This document shows positions 43,045 through 52,910 of a DNA stretch of 64,000 bases, in pieces. Below the pieces are notes generated by a model. That model was given only the letters and a program-made list of their open reading frames with translations, did no database searches and was not told where the DNA came from. Origin of the DNA: Halococcus agarilyticus. Lineage in GTDB: Archaea; Halobacteriota; Halobacteria; Halobacteriales; Halococcaceae. Every line of letters begins with the position of its first letter. Position 1 is the stretch's first letter. The position numbers were made by a program, and so were the translations under genes. The DNA lies in contig NZ_BAFM01000003.1 of assembly GCF_000334895.1 (NCBI RefSeq), positions 124,001 through 188,000 of the forward strand, given 5' to 3'.

Positions 43045-43860
43045 ATGCAACAGATCACCGTGGGTGGCACGACGGTGCCCGCACTCGGCTTCGGCACGTC
43101 GGGGATGGACACCGACGACGAGCGCTACCGGGCGATCTCGGCCGCGCTCGACGCGGGCTACCGCCATATCGACACCGCACAGATGTACGACAGCGAGTCC
43201 GCGGTCGGCGACGCGATCCGCGACGCCGACGTCGATCGCGAGGAGGTGTTCGTCACCACGAAGCTGTTGGGCGAGAACCGCGCCCACGACGCGGTGATCG
43301 AGTCGACCCGTGACAGCCTCGATCGGCTCGATACCGAGTACGTCGATCTCCTGCTGATCCACTCGCCCGATCAGGAGGTGACTCACGAGGAGACTCTCGA
43401 CGCGATGAACGAACTGGTCGACGAGGGTGCGGTGGAGAACGTCGGCGTCTCGAACTTCTCGGTCGAGGAGACCCGTGCGGCGATCGAGCACTCCGACGAG
43501 CCGCTCCTCACGAACCAGGTGGAGTACAACGTCCACGAGCGCCGGGACGACCTGCTCTCGCTCTGTCTCGACGAGGACGTGATGCTCACCGCGTACAGCC
43601 CGCTCGGGGTCGGCGATTGTCTCGACGACGAGACGCTCGTGGGGATCGCCGACGACCACGACCGGACGCCTGCCCAGGTCGCGCTCCGGTGGCTGCTCCA
43701 ACAACCGCTGGTGTCGCCGATCCCGAGATCGTCGAACCCCGAGCACGTCCGGGCGAACGCCGACGTGTTCGACTTCGAGCTCTCGGCCGACGAGATGCGC
43801 GACCTGTTCGCCGTCGGTGGCGATCTCGACGACGATCTCGCCGCGAAGCTCGGGGTGTAG
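43045..43860 (+). CDS. Aldo/keto reductase
   Basis: A 271-residue AKR. GFGTSGMD at the N-terminus, the catalytic tetrad (Asp in GYRHIDTAQMYDSE, Tyr in the same motif, Lys in TTKLLG, His in LLIHSP) and IPRSSNPEHVRAN for NADPH binding are all present. The expected length is slightly short of bacterial members. It reduces an aldehyde or ketone of unknown identity. Confidence 0.92.
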   Translation: MQQITVGGTTVPALGFGTSGMDTDDERYRAISAALDAGYRHIDTAQMYDSESAVGDAIRDADVDREEVFVTTKLLGENRAHDAVIESTRDSLDRLDTEYVDLLLIHSPDQEVTHEETLDAMNELVDEGAVENVGVSNFSVEETRAAIEHSDEPLLTNQVEYNVHERRDDLLSLCLDEDVMLTAYSPLGVGDCLDDETLVGIADDHDRTPAQVALRWLLQQPLVSPIPRSSNPEHVRANADVFDFELSADEMRDLFAVGGDLDDDLAAKLGV

Positions 43861-43977
43861 GCGATCCGCAGCGAGAGCCGATCGGTGTCGGCACGGACGA
43901 CGAACGATACGGGCTGCCGGGATCGAGGGAATCGAGCGATGGCGTAGCGTTGATCGTCACCGGCCTCGTATCGCTTC

Positions 43978-44127
43978 TCAGAACTCGAACTCCCGGTCGG
44001 GGTCTTCTGTCAGGGACACCGATCGACCCGCCCCGATGACGTCGTCGAGGTGTCGTGCGGCTGTGAACACGACTGCGCCGATCCCGACACCGGTGGTGAC
44101 ACCGGCGAGAAAGAGGGCGTCGATCAT
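43978..44127 (-). CDS. 49-residue single-span membrane protein
   Basis: MIDALFLAGVTTGVGIGAVVFT forms one membrane helix, followed by a charged tail ending in DPDREFEF. The ATG at 44127 overlaps the stop of the next upstream small gene by 4 nt, so both are probably translated together. No family recognised. Confidence 0.6.
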   Translation of the reverse strand: MIDALFLAGVTTGVGIGAVVFTAARHLDDVIGAGRSVSLTEDPDREFEF

Positions 44128-44291
44128 GCGGTCGGGATCTCGCCGTTCATCGAGTCCTCGACGTCGCCGAGGTTTCGTCCGCCACAACCGGGGCAGTCGG
44201 AGGACCCGACTCGGTAGAGCTCGCCGGACTCCGTGGTGCTGGCGACACAGAGCTCGCCGCAGTCCGGACAGCTCATCGGACGTGTTTCCAT
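44124..44291 (-). CDS. 55-residue zinc-ribbon protein
   Basis: METRPMSCPDCGELC carries the first Cys pair, and GSSDCPGCGGRNLGD the second, giving a compact zinc ribbon. The C-terminus is acidic. A box A lies 23-28 nt before the ATG, so the mRNA is leaderless. It forms a coupled pair with the 49-residue membrane protein. Confidence 0.7.
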   Translation of the reverse strand: METRPMSCPDCGELCVASTTESGELYRVGSSDCPGCGGRNLGDVEDSMNGEIPTA

Positions 44292-44313
44292 GTTCACTAC
44301 TCGAGGGCAGGTA

Positions 44314-44319
44314 CTAAAA
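44314..44319 (-). promoter_or_regulatory. Box A of the small zinc-ribbon gene
   Basis: On the minus strand TTTTAGTA covers this stretch, about 25 nt before the ATG at 44291. Confidence 0.5.
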
Positions 44320-44395
44320 CGCCGATCCGTGTGCAGCCCGAAAGTGAAACCGATCGCCACCATCGGGGACGGAGGCATCGATAGCGAGCAATCTG

Positions 44396-44716
44396 TCAGC
44401 TGTATCCCCGCCAGCGGTGACCACACTCGGTGCACTTGAAGAATCGCGTCGGTGGCTCGTCGGCGGAGCCGGTCTGCTTGATGGTGTACCACGCGCGATC
44501 GTTCCCGCACTCGTCGCAGTCGACCTCGGCGGTGGGTTTGCCCTCGTCGGCGGCGTCCTCGCTGGTCTCGATCACGTCGTCGTCGGTCTGGGACTCGGTG
44601 CTCACGAACGACGCTGCACGTTCGGTATCCTTCGGCACGCGCTCACCGCAGTCGGCACACACCATCTCGTCGCCGTCCCCGTGCATCATCGACCCGCACT
44701 CGTCACAGAACTGCAT
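44396..44716 (-). CDS. tfs: Transcription factor S (TFS)
   Basis: A 106-residue archaeal TFIIS-like factor. The N-terminal zinc ribbon is MQFCDECGSMMHGDGD. The C-terminal ribbon is VDCDECGNDRAWY with TGSADEPPTRFFKC, which has the acidic DE tip that stimulates RNA cleavage by RNA polymerase. A halophilic Asp/Glu-rich linker separates the two. Divergent from the Lrp-type regulator. Confidence 0.92.
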   Translation of the reverse strand: MQFCDECGSMMHGDGDEMVCADCGERVPKDTERAASFVSTESQTDDDVIETSEDAADEGKPTAEVDCDECGNDRAWYTIKQTGSADEPPTRFFKCTECGHRWRGYS

Positions 44717-44941
44717 GACCGGGGCGAGGGGATCGACGATCAAAAGAGCTACTCGGTCGGTTCGGTCCGCACCGCGGACGGCGACGCGACGTTTCAGCCG
44801 GGATCGTCGACCGGGAACGGCTCCGGCTCGCGGGGCCGCCGGCGATCGAACGCATCCTCGACGGCGGCGAGCGTTCGAGCCGATCGACGCGGTAGCGACC
44901 GTTTTTTGCCGTGAGCCGAAGTAGAGAGAGGTGATCGAACC

Positions 44942-45445
44942 GTGTCCATCGACGAGAAGAGCCTCCGCATCCTGAGCGCGATCGCGAAGCAAAAGACCGG
45001 CAGTCCGGATCGGATCGCCGAGAGCACGGGGATCCCGAAATCGACCGTCCACTACCGGATCCAGCAGCTCAAGGAGGCGGACGTGATCGAGAACGACCTG
45101 TTCGATGTGGACCTCGAAGCGGTCGGTCTCTCGATCACTCTCTTCTCGGAGGTGCGGGCCGAGTTCGAGGAGGGGTATCACGAGACCGTCGGCGACGAAC
45201 TCGCCGAGATCGAGGGCGTGAACCAGGTCTACTTCACGCTCGGCGACACCGATTTCGTCGTCATCGCACATCTCGCCTCCCGCCAGGAGGTCGAGCGCCT
45301 CGTCGAGGCGTTCGAGGGCATCCCCGCGGTCGAGCGCACCAGCTCGAAGTTCGTCATCACCACCGTGAAAGACGAGTCGGACCCGATCGCCGACTACGAG
45401 ACCGAGACCCTGGTCGACCTCCTCGGGGAGTCGGGCGACACCTGA
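44942..45445 (+). CDS. Lrp/AsnC-type regulator
   Basis: A 167-residue regulator with a GTG start. The N-terminal winged helix is KSLRILSAIAKQKTGSPDRIA followed by STGIPKSTVHYRIQQL. The C-terminal RAM (ACT-like) domain from about 65 to 150 would bind an amino acid or other effector and form the octamer. It is convergent with the HDAC-like gene and is the only regulator near the 45.5-54.2 kb catabolic cluster. Confidence 0.9.
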   Translation: MSIDEKSLRILSAIAKQKTGSPDRIAESTGIPKSTVHYRIQQLKEADVIENDLFDVDLEAVGLSITLFSEVRAEFEEGYHETVGDELAEIEGVNQVYFTLGDTDFVVIAHLASRQEVERLVEAFEGIPAVERTSSKFVITTVKDESDPIADYETETLVDLLGESGDT

Positions 45446-45495
45446 CGCCGGGACCGACATCGCCGCGTGTGTCGGGCATACCCGACGTAGCTCCG

Positions 45496-46590
45496 CTACT
45501 CGTCGGCGAACGCGTCCGCGATGCGGTCGATCGCCCGCCGTGCGGACTGTTCGTCCTCGTCGAGCCACGCGAACGGGTCGTCGACTCCAGTGTGAACGTC
45601 GAGAGCGCCTTCGAGCACCCCGAGCGTGGCGTACGCGAGGTGACTGATCTGGTAGCCGCCCTCCTGGACGAGCGCGAGGCGGCCGTCGGCGTACCGCGTC
45701 GCCAGCTCACGGGCACGCCGCCCCATCTCCTCGAACCCCGCCTTCGTCACGACGTTCCGTCCGAGCGGGTCCATCGTCCCCGGATCCTGACCCGCGCTGA
45801 CGAGGAGGACGTCCGGATCGAACGCCGCGATGGCTGGCTCGACGATCTGCTCGAAGGCGTACGCGTAGCCGGCGTTGCCGGTGCCGGGCGGGAGCGGCAC
45901 GTTGCGGTTGTAGCCGTCCCCGTCGCCGATCCCGCGTTCGTCGACGTCGCCCGACTGAGGATGGGCCGCTGGATCCCACGACCAGTGGTCGTTGTGGAGG
46001 CTCACGAACAGCACGTCGTCGCGGTCGTAGAACACCTCCTGGGTGCCGTTGCCGTGGTGGACGTCCCAGTCGAGGATCGCGACCCGCTCCGCCCGCCCCG
46101 TCACGAGGAGGTGTTCGGCGGCGACGGCGACGTTGTTGTAGAAACAGAACCCGTCGGCCTGTGCCGGCTGGGCGTGGTGGCCGCTCGGCCTGACGAGCGC
46201 GTACGGCGTCCTGTCGCTGTCGAACGCCGCTTCGGCCGCCAGGCGCGCGGCTCCGGCGGCGTGTCGCGCGGCCTCGGGAGTGGCTTCGTTCGCGCCCGTT
46301 TCCGTGGTGAGTCGGCCGCCGCCCGCCTCGCAGAACGTCTCGAACTCCGTGACGTATTCGGGGTCGTGAACCCGGTGGAGCTGCTCGTCGGTGATCGGAT
46401 CGACGGCGGCCCACTCGACGTGTTCGGCGAGCGCGTGTTCGACGATGTGCCTGACGTTGCGAACGCGGGCCGCGCGGTCGGGGTGGGGTTCTCGGACCGC
46501 GAGGCGGCCGGTCCACTCGGTCTCGAACTCGCCTGCCGGCGGCTCGTGGTCGAGGAAGCTCTCGTCCCAGAAGACGGTGAGTTCCCCCAT
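45496..46590 (-). CDS. Histone deacetylase/acetylpolyamine amidohydrolase family
   Basis: A 364-residue arginase-fold deacetylase. LVRPSGHHAQPAQADGFC holds the catalytic His pair. DWDVHHGNGTQEVFY and SAGQDPGTMDPLG hold the Asp-x-His and Asp zinc ligands. The length fits the HDAC/AphA class. It is last of the minus-strand run 54.2-45.5 kb, after the amidase with an 88-bp gap. It may remove acyl groups from small molecules such as polyamines, or from proteins. ATG 46590 is chosen at the conserved start. Confidence 0.9.
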   Translation of the reverse strand: MGELTVFWDESFLDHEPPAGEFETEWTGRLAVREPHPDRAARVRNVRHIVEHALAEHVEWAAVDPITDEQLHRVHDPEYVTEFETFCEAGGGRLTTETGANEATPEAARHAAGAARLAAEAAFDSDRTPYALVRPSGHHAQPAQADGFCFYNNVAVAAEHLLVTGRAERVAILDWDVHHGNGTQEVFYDRDDVLFVSLHNDHWSWDPAAHPQSGDVDERGIGDGDGYNRNVPLPPGTGNAGYAYAFEQIVEPAIAAFDPDVLLVSAGQDPGTMDPLGRNVVTKAGFEEMGRRARELATRYADGRLALVQEGGYQISHLAYATLGVLEGALDVHTGVDDPFAWLDEDEQSARRAIDRIADAFADE

Positions 46591-46678
46591 CAGTTCTCCA
46601 TCAGGACGGGGGATGGGCACTGGTCGTCCTGAACGACCCCGTGACGGACGACAGCGATCCTGTGGCGTGCGGCAGCGA

Positions 46679-48124
46679 TCATGGGAGATCGTCGACCCAC
46701 GGCTGGCGGCGTTCGATCGCTGCGCTCGCTGCCAGTAGCTCCTCCTCGCCGAACCGTGGGCCGACCAACTGGGCACCGATGGGCAGACCGTCGTCCGAGA
46801 GGCCGGCCGGCACCGACGCCGCGGGCTGGCCAGTCAGGTTCAGCGGCCACGTGAGCAACCACTCCATGTGCGGATCGATCGGCTCGCCGTTCACCGTCTC
46901 CGGTCCGAGTCTCCCCTTCTCGAACGGCGGCACGCCGAGCGTGGCGGTGAGCAGGAGGTCGTGGTCGTCGAGCACGTTCTGGATCGCGTCGTACGTCGCC
47001 GTTCGCACGACGTCCGCCTGCTTGAACGCGACGGCGCTGTGATCGTACCCGTTCTCCATGAGTTGGACCAGCTTCGGGGAGAGGTCCTCGCGATGGTCGG
47101 GGAGGAGGTCGACGCCCTCGCGGCGCTCGAGGCTCTCGGCCGTGGACGCCAGCACCGTCTCGAAGGTGACGTACTCCGCCTCCATCATCTCGTCGAAGGA
47201 GGGTTCGAAATCGGGGTCGGTGCGCTCGACGGTCGCGCCCGCACGTTCGAGCGTGTCGACCACGGTGTCGACGCGCGCTGCGACCTCGTCTTCGAGCGGG
47301 AACACGCCGAAATCCGGACTGTAGGCGATCGAGAGGTCGTCGATCGCGCGGTTCGTCGCCGCCAGGTAGTCCAGCCGCTCGTCCGGTACACTGAGCGGGT
47401 CCCGAGGGTGGTCGCCAGCGACGATATCGAGGAGCAGCGCGGTGTCGGCGACGGTCGTGGTGAGTCCACCGAGACAGATGAACGGGGCGGCGGATTCGAG
47501 CGCGTCGGGGCGGGAATCCTCCGGCACGAGCCCGGCCGTCGGCTTCAGTCCGTAGACGCCACAGGCGCTCGCCGGGATGCGGATCGACCCGCCGGCATCG
47601 GAGCCGAGCGCGATCGGCACCATGCCCGCGGCGACCGCGGCGGCGCTGCCGCCCGACGAGCCGCCCGCCGTTTTCGAGGGATCGAAGGGGTTGCCCGTCG
47701 CGCCGAACAGCGGGTTCGTGGTATCGCCCTTGTGTCCGAACTCCGGCGTGTTCGTCGATCCCACGACGATCGCCCCCGCATCGAGCAGCCGCTCGACGAT
47801 AACAGTCGTTCTGTCCGGAACGTGGTCCGCGAACGGCTTCGACCCGTACGTACAGGGCATTCCCTCGATGAACGAATCGAGGTCCTTCAGCGCGATGGGC
47901 ACGCCGTGGAGCGGTCCCACCGGCTCGCCGTTTTCGATCGCCTGGGCAGCCTCGGCCGCTTCCTCCCGTGCCTCCGCCTCGCGCAGCTGGACGAAGGCGT
48001 TCAGGTCGTCGTTTCGCTCGATACGCTCGAACACGGCGTCGACCGCGTCGATCGGCGATCGTTCGCCGCGTCTGATCTCGGCCGCCAGTTGCGTTGCCGA
48101 TACGTGGGTTGTCTCCGTGGTCAT
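46679..48124 (-). CDS. Amidase (amidase-signature family)
   Basis: A 481-residue amidase. The Ser-cisSer-Lys triad is visible: Lys in VPIALKDLD, and Ser residues in [17 protein letters not shown] and [13 protein letters not shown]. It lacks the GatA context (no gatB/C here) and so probably hydrolyses a small amide. It is in the same direction as the transporter and hydrolase genes upstream. The exact substrate is unknown. Confidence 0.88.
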   Translation of the reverse strand: MTTETTHVSATQLAAEIRRGERSPIDAVDAVFERIERNDDLNAFVQLREAEAREEAAEAAQAIENGEPVGPLHGVPIALKDLDSFIEGMPCTYGSKPFADHVPDRTTVIVERLLDAGAIVVGSTNTPEFGHKGDTTNPLFGATGNPFDPSKTAGGSSGGSAAAVAAGMVPIALGSDAGGSIRIPASACGVYGLKPTAGLVPEDSRPDALESAAPFICLGGLTTTVADTALLLDIVAGDHPRDPLSVPDERLDYLAATNRAIDDLSIAYSPDFGVFPLEDEVAARVDTVVDTLERAGATVERTDPDFEPSFDEMMEAEYVTFETVLASTAESLERREGVDLLPDHREDLSPKLVQLMENGYDHSAVAFKQADVVRTATYDAIQNVLDDHDLLLTATLGVPPFEKGRLGPETVNGEPIDPHMEWLLTWPLNLTGQPAASVPAGLSDDGLPIGAQLVGPRFGEEELLAASAAIERRQPWVDDLP

Positions 48125-48463
48125 CTCGTGTGGGTTTGTGGGTGTGCGTAAGCGCTGGTTTCGTTCCGGTACTGGGTTCTATGTGTTCGTGATCGACGCC
48201 GCCCGCTCGTGACCAACACAGTCACGCGCCGTCGTGAGCCATATCGTCGCTTCGCCGTGAGCAGACGACGGACCGTCGCCATCACGGTCATCGCGGTGCG
48301 GTCGGAGGTGGGACGCTTGGGGTGTAGCCTGATTCTTCGCTGCATGCGTCGCTATCACCAGTGCTCGCTGTGCGGCACATCCGGCGCGTTTCGGTCGTGA
48401 GAGCGGTTCCTGGGAACGACGTTCCGGCGACGTGATCGTCGTGGTTGGCGAGTGCCATCGCCA
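48125..48463. other. 339-bp gap between symporter and amidase genes
   Basis: No convincing gene. A small palindrome GGAAC-GAC-GTTCC lies near 48407. The rest would hold the amidase promoter on the minus strand, though no clear box A stands out. Short plus-strand frames here have atypical composition. Confidence 0.4.
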
Positions 48464-50011
48464 TCAGTCGTTTTCGCCCGGTGAGAGCGGATCGTAATCG
48501 TCGAGGACCGCCTCGCGGCTCGCGACATCGAGCGTCTCGTCGTCGAACTCGCGGACCTCCTCGAAGAGTTCGTCGACGTAGTCGACTTCGGGCCCGAGAT
48601 ACGCCGCGGCGACGTAGATGGCGACGTTCACCGGAAGCCCGATGATAGCGCCGGTGAACCCACCGAGAGCGGGAACCGGGCCACCGACGCCGAGCGCCAG
48701 CGTGAGGTTGATACCGAAGGTCACGGCGAGCCCGACGGCGATGCCCGCGAACGCGCCGTACTTGTTCCCCTTTCGCCAGAACAGTCCGAGGAAGATCGGT
48801 GGGACGATGTGGACGAGGGCCTCGTAGGTCCAGATCGCGATCCGGGCCAACAGGGGGAGATCGAACGTCGCGATGTAGAACGCCATCGCCACCCACGCGA
48901 CGATGACGACTCGGGATATGTTGACCGCACGCCCGGTCGGGATGTCCGGTTTGAGCTCTTTGACGATGTTCCACGCCGTAACGACGCCGACCGTCGTGAG
49001 CTGGGAGTCGATGCTCGACATGCCGGCGGCGAGCACGACGATCCCGACACCCGCGAGCAACAGCGGCCCACCGGCCATCCGGGCCATGACGAAGAAGGCG
49101 CTCTCGCCCGCTGACGCTGCCTGCGGGACGAGGCTGATCCCCAATCCGAGAAGCAACAGCAAGAACGTGGCGAGGACCGCGATGATCGGTGCCCCGACGG
49201 CGACTTTTTTCACTTCTCGAACGTTCTTTGCGAGAAAGATTCGGTTGAAGATCTCGAGCCACGCGTAGCCGCCGAGCGCCCCGGTGAGGATGATCGACGC
49301 CCAGTAGCCGCTCCCGCCATTGACGACGAGCAGCTCGGGGTTTTGCCGTGCGATCTGTTCCAACATCGGTCCGTAGCCGCCGAACAGGCTGTTGGCGATC
49401 CACACGAGACCGACGAACAGCACGATCGTCGAAATGATTCCCTGGATGAAGTCAGTGACGACGACGCTTCGCATCCCCGCGAAGACGATGTACACGAGGA
49501 TCACCGCCGTGATGATCCCCATGCCGACGTCGAACGAGATGGTACCGTTCGTCGCCTCGCTCATCAGGAGCCCGAACGTCTTGATGCTCAACACCTGCCA
49601 CGGCGCGCCGATGACGATCGCCGCAACGGCCACGAGCACCGACAGTGCCGGCGAATTGAACCGGAGGCGGATGAAGTCGGGCATGTTGTAGAGGTCGTGG
49701 AGCTTCCCCCACTTCCAGATACGGGGGGCGATGGCGTAGTACACCACCAGCCCGGCGATGGTGTACACGACGAGATAGAAGGCGATGGTACCGCCGGAGC
49801 CGGCCAGGGCGAACCAGCTGGTGTAGGCGCTGGCGACGATCCACGTCGCGAGGATCGTGAAGATCATCATCCACCACGGGTACGACCGACCGGCGACCGC
49901 GTACTCCTCCATGGTGTTGTCGCGCATTCGCCCCCAGACGAGGACGACCACTCCCAGTAGCCCGATGTAGCCGAGGATGAGGATCGCAGGAAGGAGATCG
50001 TTCAGCGCCAT
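48464..50011 (-). CDS. Sodium:solute symporter (SSS family)
   Basis: A 515-residue membrane protein with about thirteen spans. RSYPWWMMIFTILATWIVAS, YNMPDFIRLRF and AAGMSSIDSQLTTVG are SSS landmarks. It probably takes up an organic solute with sodium. Its ATG overlaps the stop of the DUF3311-type gene by 1 nt, as in other symporters with a small partner subunit. The substrate is likely the one degraded by the surrounding enzymes. Confidence 0.92.
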   Translation of the reverse strand: MALNDLLPAILILGYIGLLGVVVLVWGRMRDNTMEEYAVAGRSYPWWMMIFTILATWIVASAYTSWFALAGSGGTIAFYLVVYTIAGLVVYYAIAPRIWKWGKLHDLYNMPDFIRLRFNSPALSVLVAVAAIVIGAPWQVLSIKTFGLLMSEATNGTISFDVGMGIITAVILVYIVFAGMRSVVVTDFIQGIISTIVLFVGLVWIANSLFGGYGPMLEQIARQNPELLVVNGGSGYWASIILTGALGGYAWLEIFNRIFLAKNVREVKKVAVGAPIIAVLATFLLLLLGLGISLVPQAASAGESAFFVMARMAGGPLLLAGVGIVVLAAGMSSIDSQLTTVGVVTAWNIVKELKPDIPTGRAVNISRVVIVAWVAMAFYIATFDLPLLARIAIWTYEALVHIVPPIFLGLFWRKGNKYGAFAGIAVGLAVTFGINLTLALGVGGPVPALGGFTGAIIGLPVNVAIYVAAAYLGPEVDYVDELFEEVREFDDETLDVASREAVLDDYDPLSPGEND

Positions 50012-50286
50012 CAGACCACCTCACCCCGCTTGAGCTCGACCCAGTACAGCACCGACAAGCCGAGCGACATCAGTAGGCTGATCAACAGCGTCCAGAACAA
50101 CACGAACGACAGACCGAAGACGTACGGCTCTGCCCGGTTGACGATCGAAAAGAACGGCGGCATCATGGTGAGGAACAACAGGAGAAAGTACGCGCCGAAC
50201 GCGAGAACGACCGTGCGCCGCCGCGGTCTTCTCACCCACTGTACGAGCGTGTTGGCCGACGCCTGATCCGTGCTTCGCGATGCCAT
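50011..50286 (-). CDS. Small membrane subunit of the symporter (DUF3311-type)
   Basis: A 91-residue protein with two spans: TVVLAFGAYFLLLFLTMMPP and FVLFWTLLISLLMSLGLS. The order small protein then SSS transporter, with 1-nt overlap, matches DUF3311/DUF997-type partners that help the symporter. Confidence 0.82.
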   Translation of the reverse strand: MASRSTDQASANTLVQWVRRPRRRTVVLAFGAYFLLLFLTMMPPFFSIVNRAEPYVFGLSFVLFWTLLISLLMSLGLSVLYWVELKRGEVV

Positions 50287-50411
50287 ACCAACACCATGAC
50301 TCTACGATATAAATATGCGTCGATAAATAGGACTTGGTCCCACTGAAATCCACAAAGTGGGATTTGAGACAGTATCGTCGCGAACGAACCGTATCCTGGT
50401 TCGGACTTGGG

Positions 50412-51641
50412 TCACACGTCGCCGGCAAGCGAGAGCGCGGCGTTTGCGTACACATTGGCCCCCGCGACACAGTCGTCCCACTCGGTGAACTCGGCTTCGT
50501 TGTGTGTCGTCCCGCCAACGGACGGGACAAACACCATTCCAGCAGGCATGATTCGGGAGAGATATTTCGCATCGTGTCCAGCACCGCTCACGACCCGCTC
50601 GTGCGCGACGTCAAGCGTCGCAGCAGCGTCACCGACCGCTTCGCGGAGTTCCGGCGCGAACTCCGTGACGGAGGTTTCCCAAACCGTGTCGAGCTCGTAC
50701 GTCGTCCGATGTCGTTCGCACGCCGCCGCGAGCTCGGCCGCGACGCGCTCGGCGGCCGTCTGGACGACATCGTCGTCCGCGGAACGGACATCGATGGTGA
50801 ACTCGGCGCGGTCGGGGACGACGTTGATCGAGTCCGGTTCGGCTCGTATCCGGCCGACAGTCGTCACCGCGTCGGTCGAGAGCCGGTTCGGGAGGGCGTT
50901 GATCTCGCTCACGGCGTCCGCCGCCGTCGCCACCGCATCGTGACGGGCGTGCATCGGCGTCGGGCCAGCGTGATCCGTCTCACCGTGAATCGTTGCTTCG
51001 AGCCATCGGATCCCGAACACACCGTCGACGACGCCGACCGAGGCTCCGTGCTCCGCCAGTTTCGGTCCCTGCTCCACGTGGAGTTCGAGGTAGGCGTGGT
51101 GGTCGTGTGACCGAACTGGGTGCTCGCCGTCGTAGCCGATGCGTTCGAGTGCGTCGCCGAGACGCGTCCCATCCGCATCCGTCATGGCGAGCGCCGTTTC
51201 GAGACCGAGTTCGCCGACGAAAACCGCGCTCCCGAGCATGGCGTGCTGGAACCGAGAGCCCTCCTCGTTGGTCCAGTCGACGATTTCGATCGGACGTTCG
51301 GTTTCGATGTCCTCCTCTTCGAGGGTTCGAAGCGTCTCCAGTGCCGCAAGCACCCCGAGCTGTCCGTCGAATCGCCCGCCACGAGGCTGTGTGTCGAGGT
51401 GTGATCCGATCAGAACGGGAGCCGCATCCGCGTTCGTCCCGTCACGCCTCGCGAAGACATTGCCGATCGCATCGATCCGAACGTCGAGACCGATCTCCCG
51501 AAGGTCGGCGACGAACCGGTCGCGCGCTTTCCGATCCGCATCGGTGAGCGCAAGACGATGGAGACCACCCTGCTCGGTGGCACCGATCGCGGAGTACGTT
51601 TCGAACGAGTCCCGAAACCGTTCCGCATCGATCGTCACCAT
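50412..51641 (-). CDS. M20-type N-carbamoyl amino acid/ureido hydrolase
   Basis: A 409-residue zinc hydrolase of the hydantoinase/carbamoylase family. IGSHLDTQPRGGRFDG, DWTNEEGSRF and ELHVEQGPKL hold the bimetal ligands. GETDHAGPTPMHARHD and SGAGHDAKYL are family signatures. It would release carbon dioxide and ammonia from an N-carbamoyl or allantoate-like compound. Part of the same catabolic run as the symporter. Confidence 0.9.
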   Translation of the reverse strand: MVTIDAERFRDSFETYSAIGATEQGGLHRLALTDADRKARDRFVADLREIGLDVRIDAIGNVFARRDGTNADAAPVLIGSHLDTQPRGGRFDGQLGVLAALETLRTLEEEDIETERPIEIVDWTNEEGSRFQHAMLGSAVFVGELGLETALAMTDADGTRLGDALERIGYDGEHPVRSHDHHAYLELHVEQGPKLAEHGASVGVVDGVFGIRWLEATIHGETDHAGPTPMHARHDAVATAADAVSEINALPNRLSTDAVTTVGRIRAEPDSINVVPDRAEFTIDVRSADDDVVQTAAERVAAELAAACERHRTTYELDTVWETSVTEFAPELREAVGDAAATLDVAHERVVSGAGHDAKYLSRIMPAGMVFVPSVGGTTHNEAEFTEWDDCVAGANVYANAALSLAGDV

Positions 51642-51890
51642 GGGTATCTACCGACCCGATGTTCGCTCGAACCAGAGCGACGAAAGCTCCTGGGAGACGT
51701 TCGAGGTGGGCTGAACGATCGATCGTGGTGGCCTGGTCGACAGCTCGTTCGTGATTCCGGTGAAGTTCCGATAATACTCTCGTTTGTCATGAGTCCGTAT
51801 TGTCCTCCCGAGCTGTGGTCGGTCGTTCGCTTCACGGGCCGACCGAAACCACAGCAGCCCCAAACGGGGCAGTCGTCCGATGTCCGGTCG
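51642..51890. other. 249-bp gap in the catabolic cluster
   Basis: It probably contains the promoter of the M20 hydrolase gene on the minus strand (for example the AT-rich GAACTTCCGATAATACTC stretch near 51760-51785 read on either strand). No gene is seen. Confidence 0.35.
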
Positions 51891-52910
51891 CTACGACGAC
51901 ACGATGTCGATCATCTCGCCCGCGCCGACGTCCTCGGCGGCGGTGTAGAGCTGTTCGGCGGTGGCGATGTCCTGGATCGCGAGCCCGGTCGAGTCGAACA
52001 CCGTCGTCGCCGTCCGGAGCGACGACCGGTCCTCGGTGACGACCTCGCCGACCGTCGCCGCCACGTCCGCCCGGGTGAACGTTCCATCGGCCACGGGGAC
52101 ATTGATCTCGCCGCTGTGCGAGCACTGCTCCCAGTCGTCGACGACGACCGCCGCGCTGTCGAGGATCGCGGGATCGAGCTCCTGCTTGCCCGGTGCGTCG
52201 GCCCCCATCGCGTTGATGTGGGTCCCCTCGCCGATCCACTCGGCGTCGAGGATCGGGTCGCGGGAGGGTGTCGTCGTCGAGATCACGTCACACCGGCCGA
52301 GCTCTGCGGGGGTGCCGCCGACGATCTCGCAGTCGCGGTGGGACTCCTTGTCGACGAACGCCTCGATGGCGCTCTCGTCGAGATCCGAGACCACGACTTC
52401 GGCGAGGTCGAACTCGGTCGCGATCGCCGCGAGCTGGGTGCGGGCCTGAACGCCGGCACCGAGCAGCCCCAGCGAGTCGGTATCGGGCGGAGCGAGGTGA
52501 CGGGTCGCGACGCCAGCGGCGGCCCCGGTCCGAAAGCGGGTGAGCTCGGTGCCGTCGATCACCGCGAGCGGGTACGCCGATTCGGGATCGCTGTACACCA
52601 CGAGCCCCATCACGGTCGGGAGCCCGAACCGATCGGGGTTGTCGGGGTGGACGTTGACCCACTTGACGCCGGCCCCTTCGCCGACCTGGGCCGGCATCGA
52701 GCGGAAGTCGCCGTTGACCTCGGGGAGATCGACGTACGACTTCGGCGGCATCGTCGCGTCGCCGCCCTCGTACGACCGGAACGCGCTCTGGAGGCCGTCG
52801 ATGATGGCAGGCATGTCCGCGTACTCGCGAACGTCGGCGGCACTGATGATCCGGGTGCCGTCCGGCACCTGGCCGTCGAGCGCTGCGGTGTGACTAGTTG
52901 AAGACGTCAT
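51891..52910 (-). CDS. Ornithine cyclodeaminase/mu-crystallin/alanine dehydrogenase-family protein
   Basis: A 339-residue protein. GVKWVNVHPDNPDRFGLPTV, DGTELTRFRTGAAAGVATR and GLLGAGVQARTQL (NAD-binding) are family signatures. Members reduce imines or deaminate amino acids. It overlaps the class III aminotransferase gene by 17 nt, so the two act together. It is a different family from the archaeal ornithine cyclodeaminase at 32 kb. Confidence 0.9.
   Translation of the reverse strand: MTSSTSHTAALDGQVPDGTRIISAADVREYADMPAIIDGLQSAFRSYEGGDATMPPKSYVDLPEVNGDFRSMPAQVGEGAGVKWVNVHPDNPDRFGLPTVMGLVVYSDPESAYPLAVIDGTELTRFRTGAAAGVATRHLAPPDTDSLGLLGAGVQARTQLAAIATEFDLAEVVVSDLDESAIEAFVDKESHRDCEIVGGTPAELGRCDVISTTTPSRDPILDAEWIGEGTHINAMGADAPGKQELDPAILDSAAVVVDDWEQCSHSGEINVPVADGTFTRADVAATVGEVVTEDRSSLRTATTVFDSTGLAIQDIATAEQLYTAAEDVGAGEMIDIVSS

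Noticed and set aside
46868-48151. Long frame opposite the amidase gene
   Set aside because: Shadow frame. The minus strand shows the complete Ser-Ser-Lys amidase signature.
48209-48400. 63-residue plus-strand frame in the symporter-amidase gap
   Set aside because: Arg-rich and Cys-containing composition unlike neighbouring genes, no promoter and no recognised motif.
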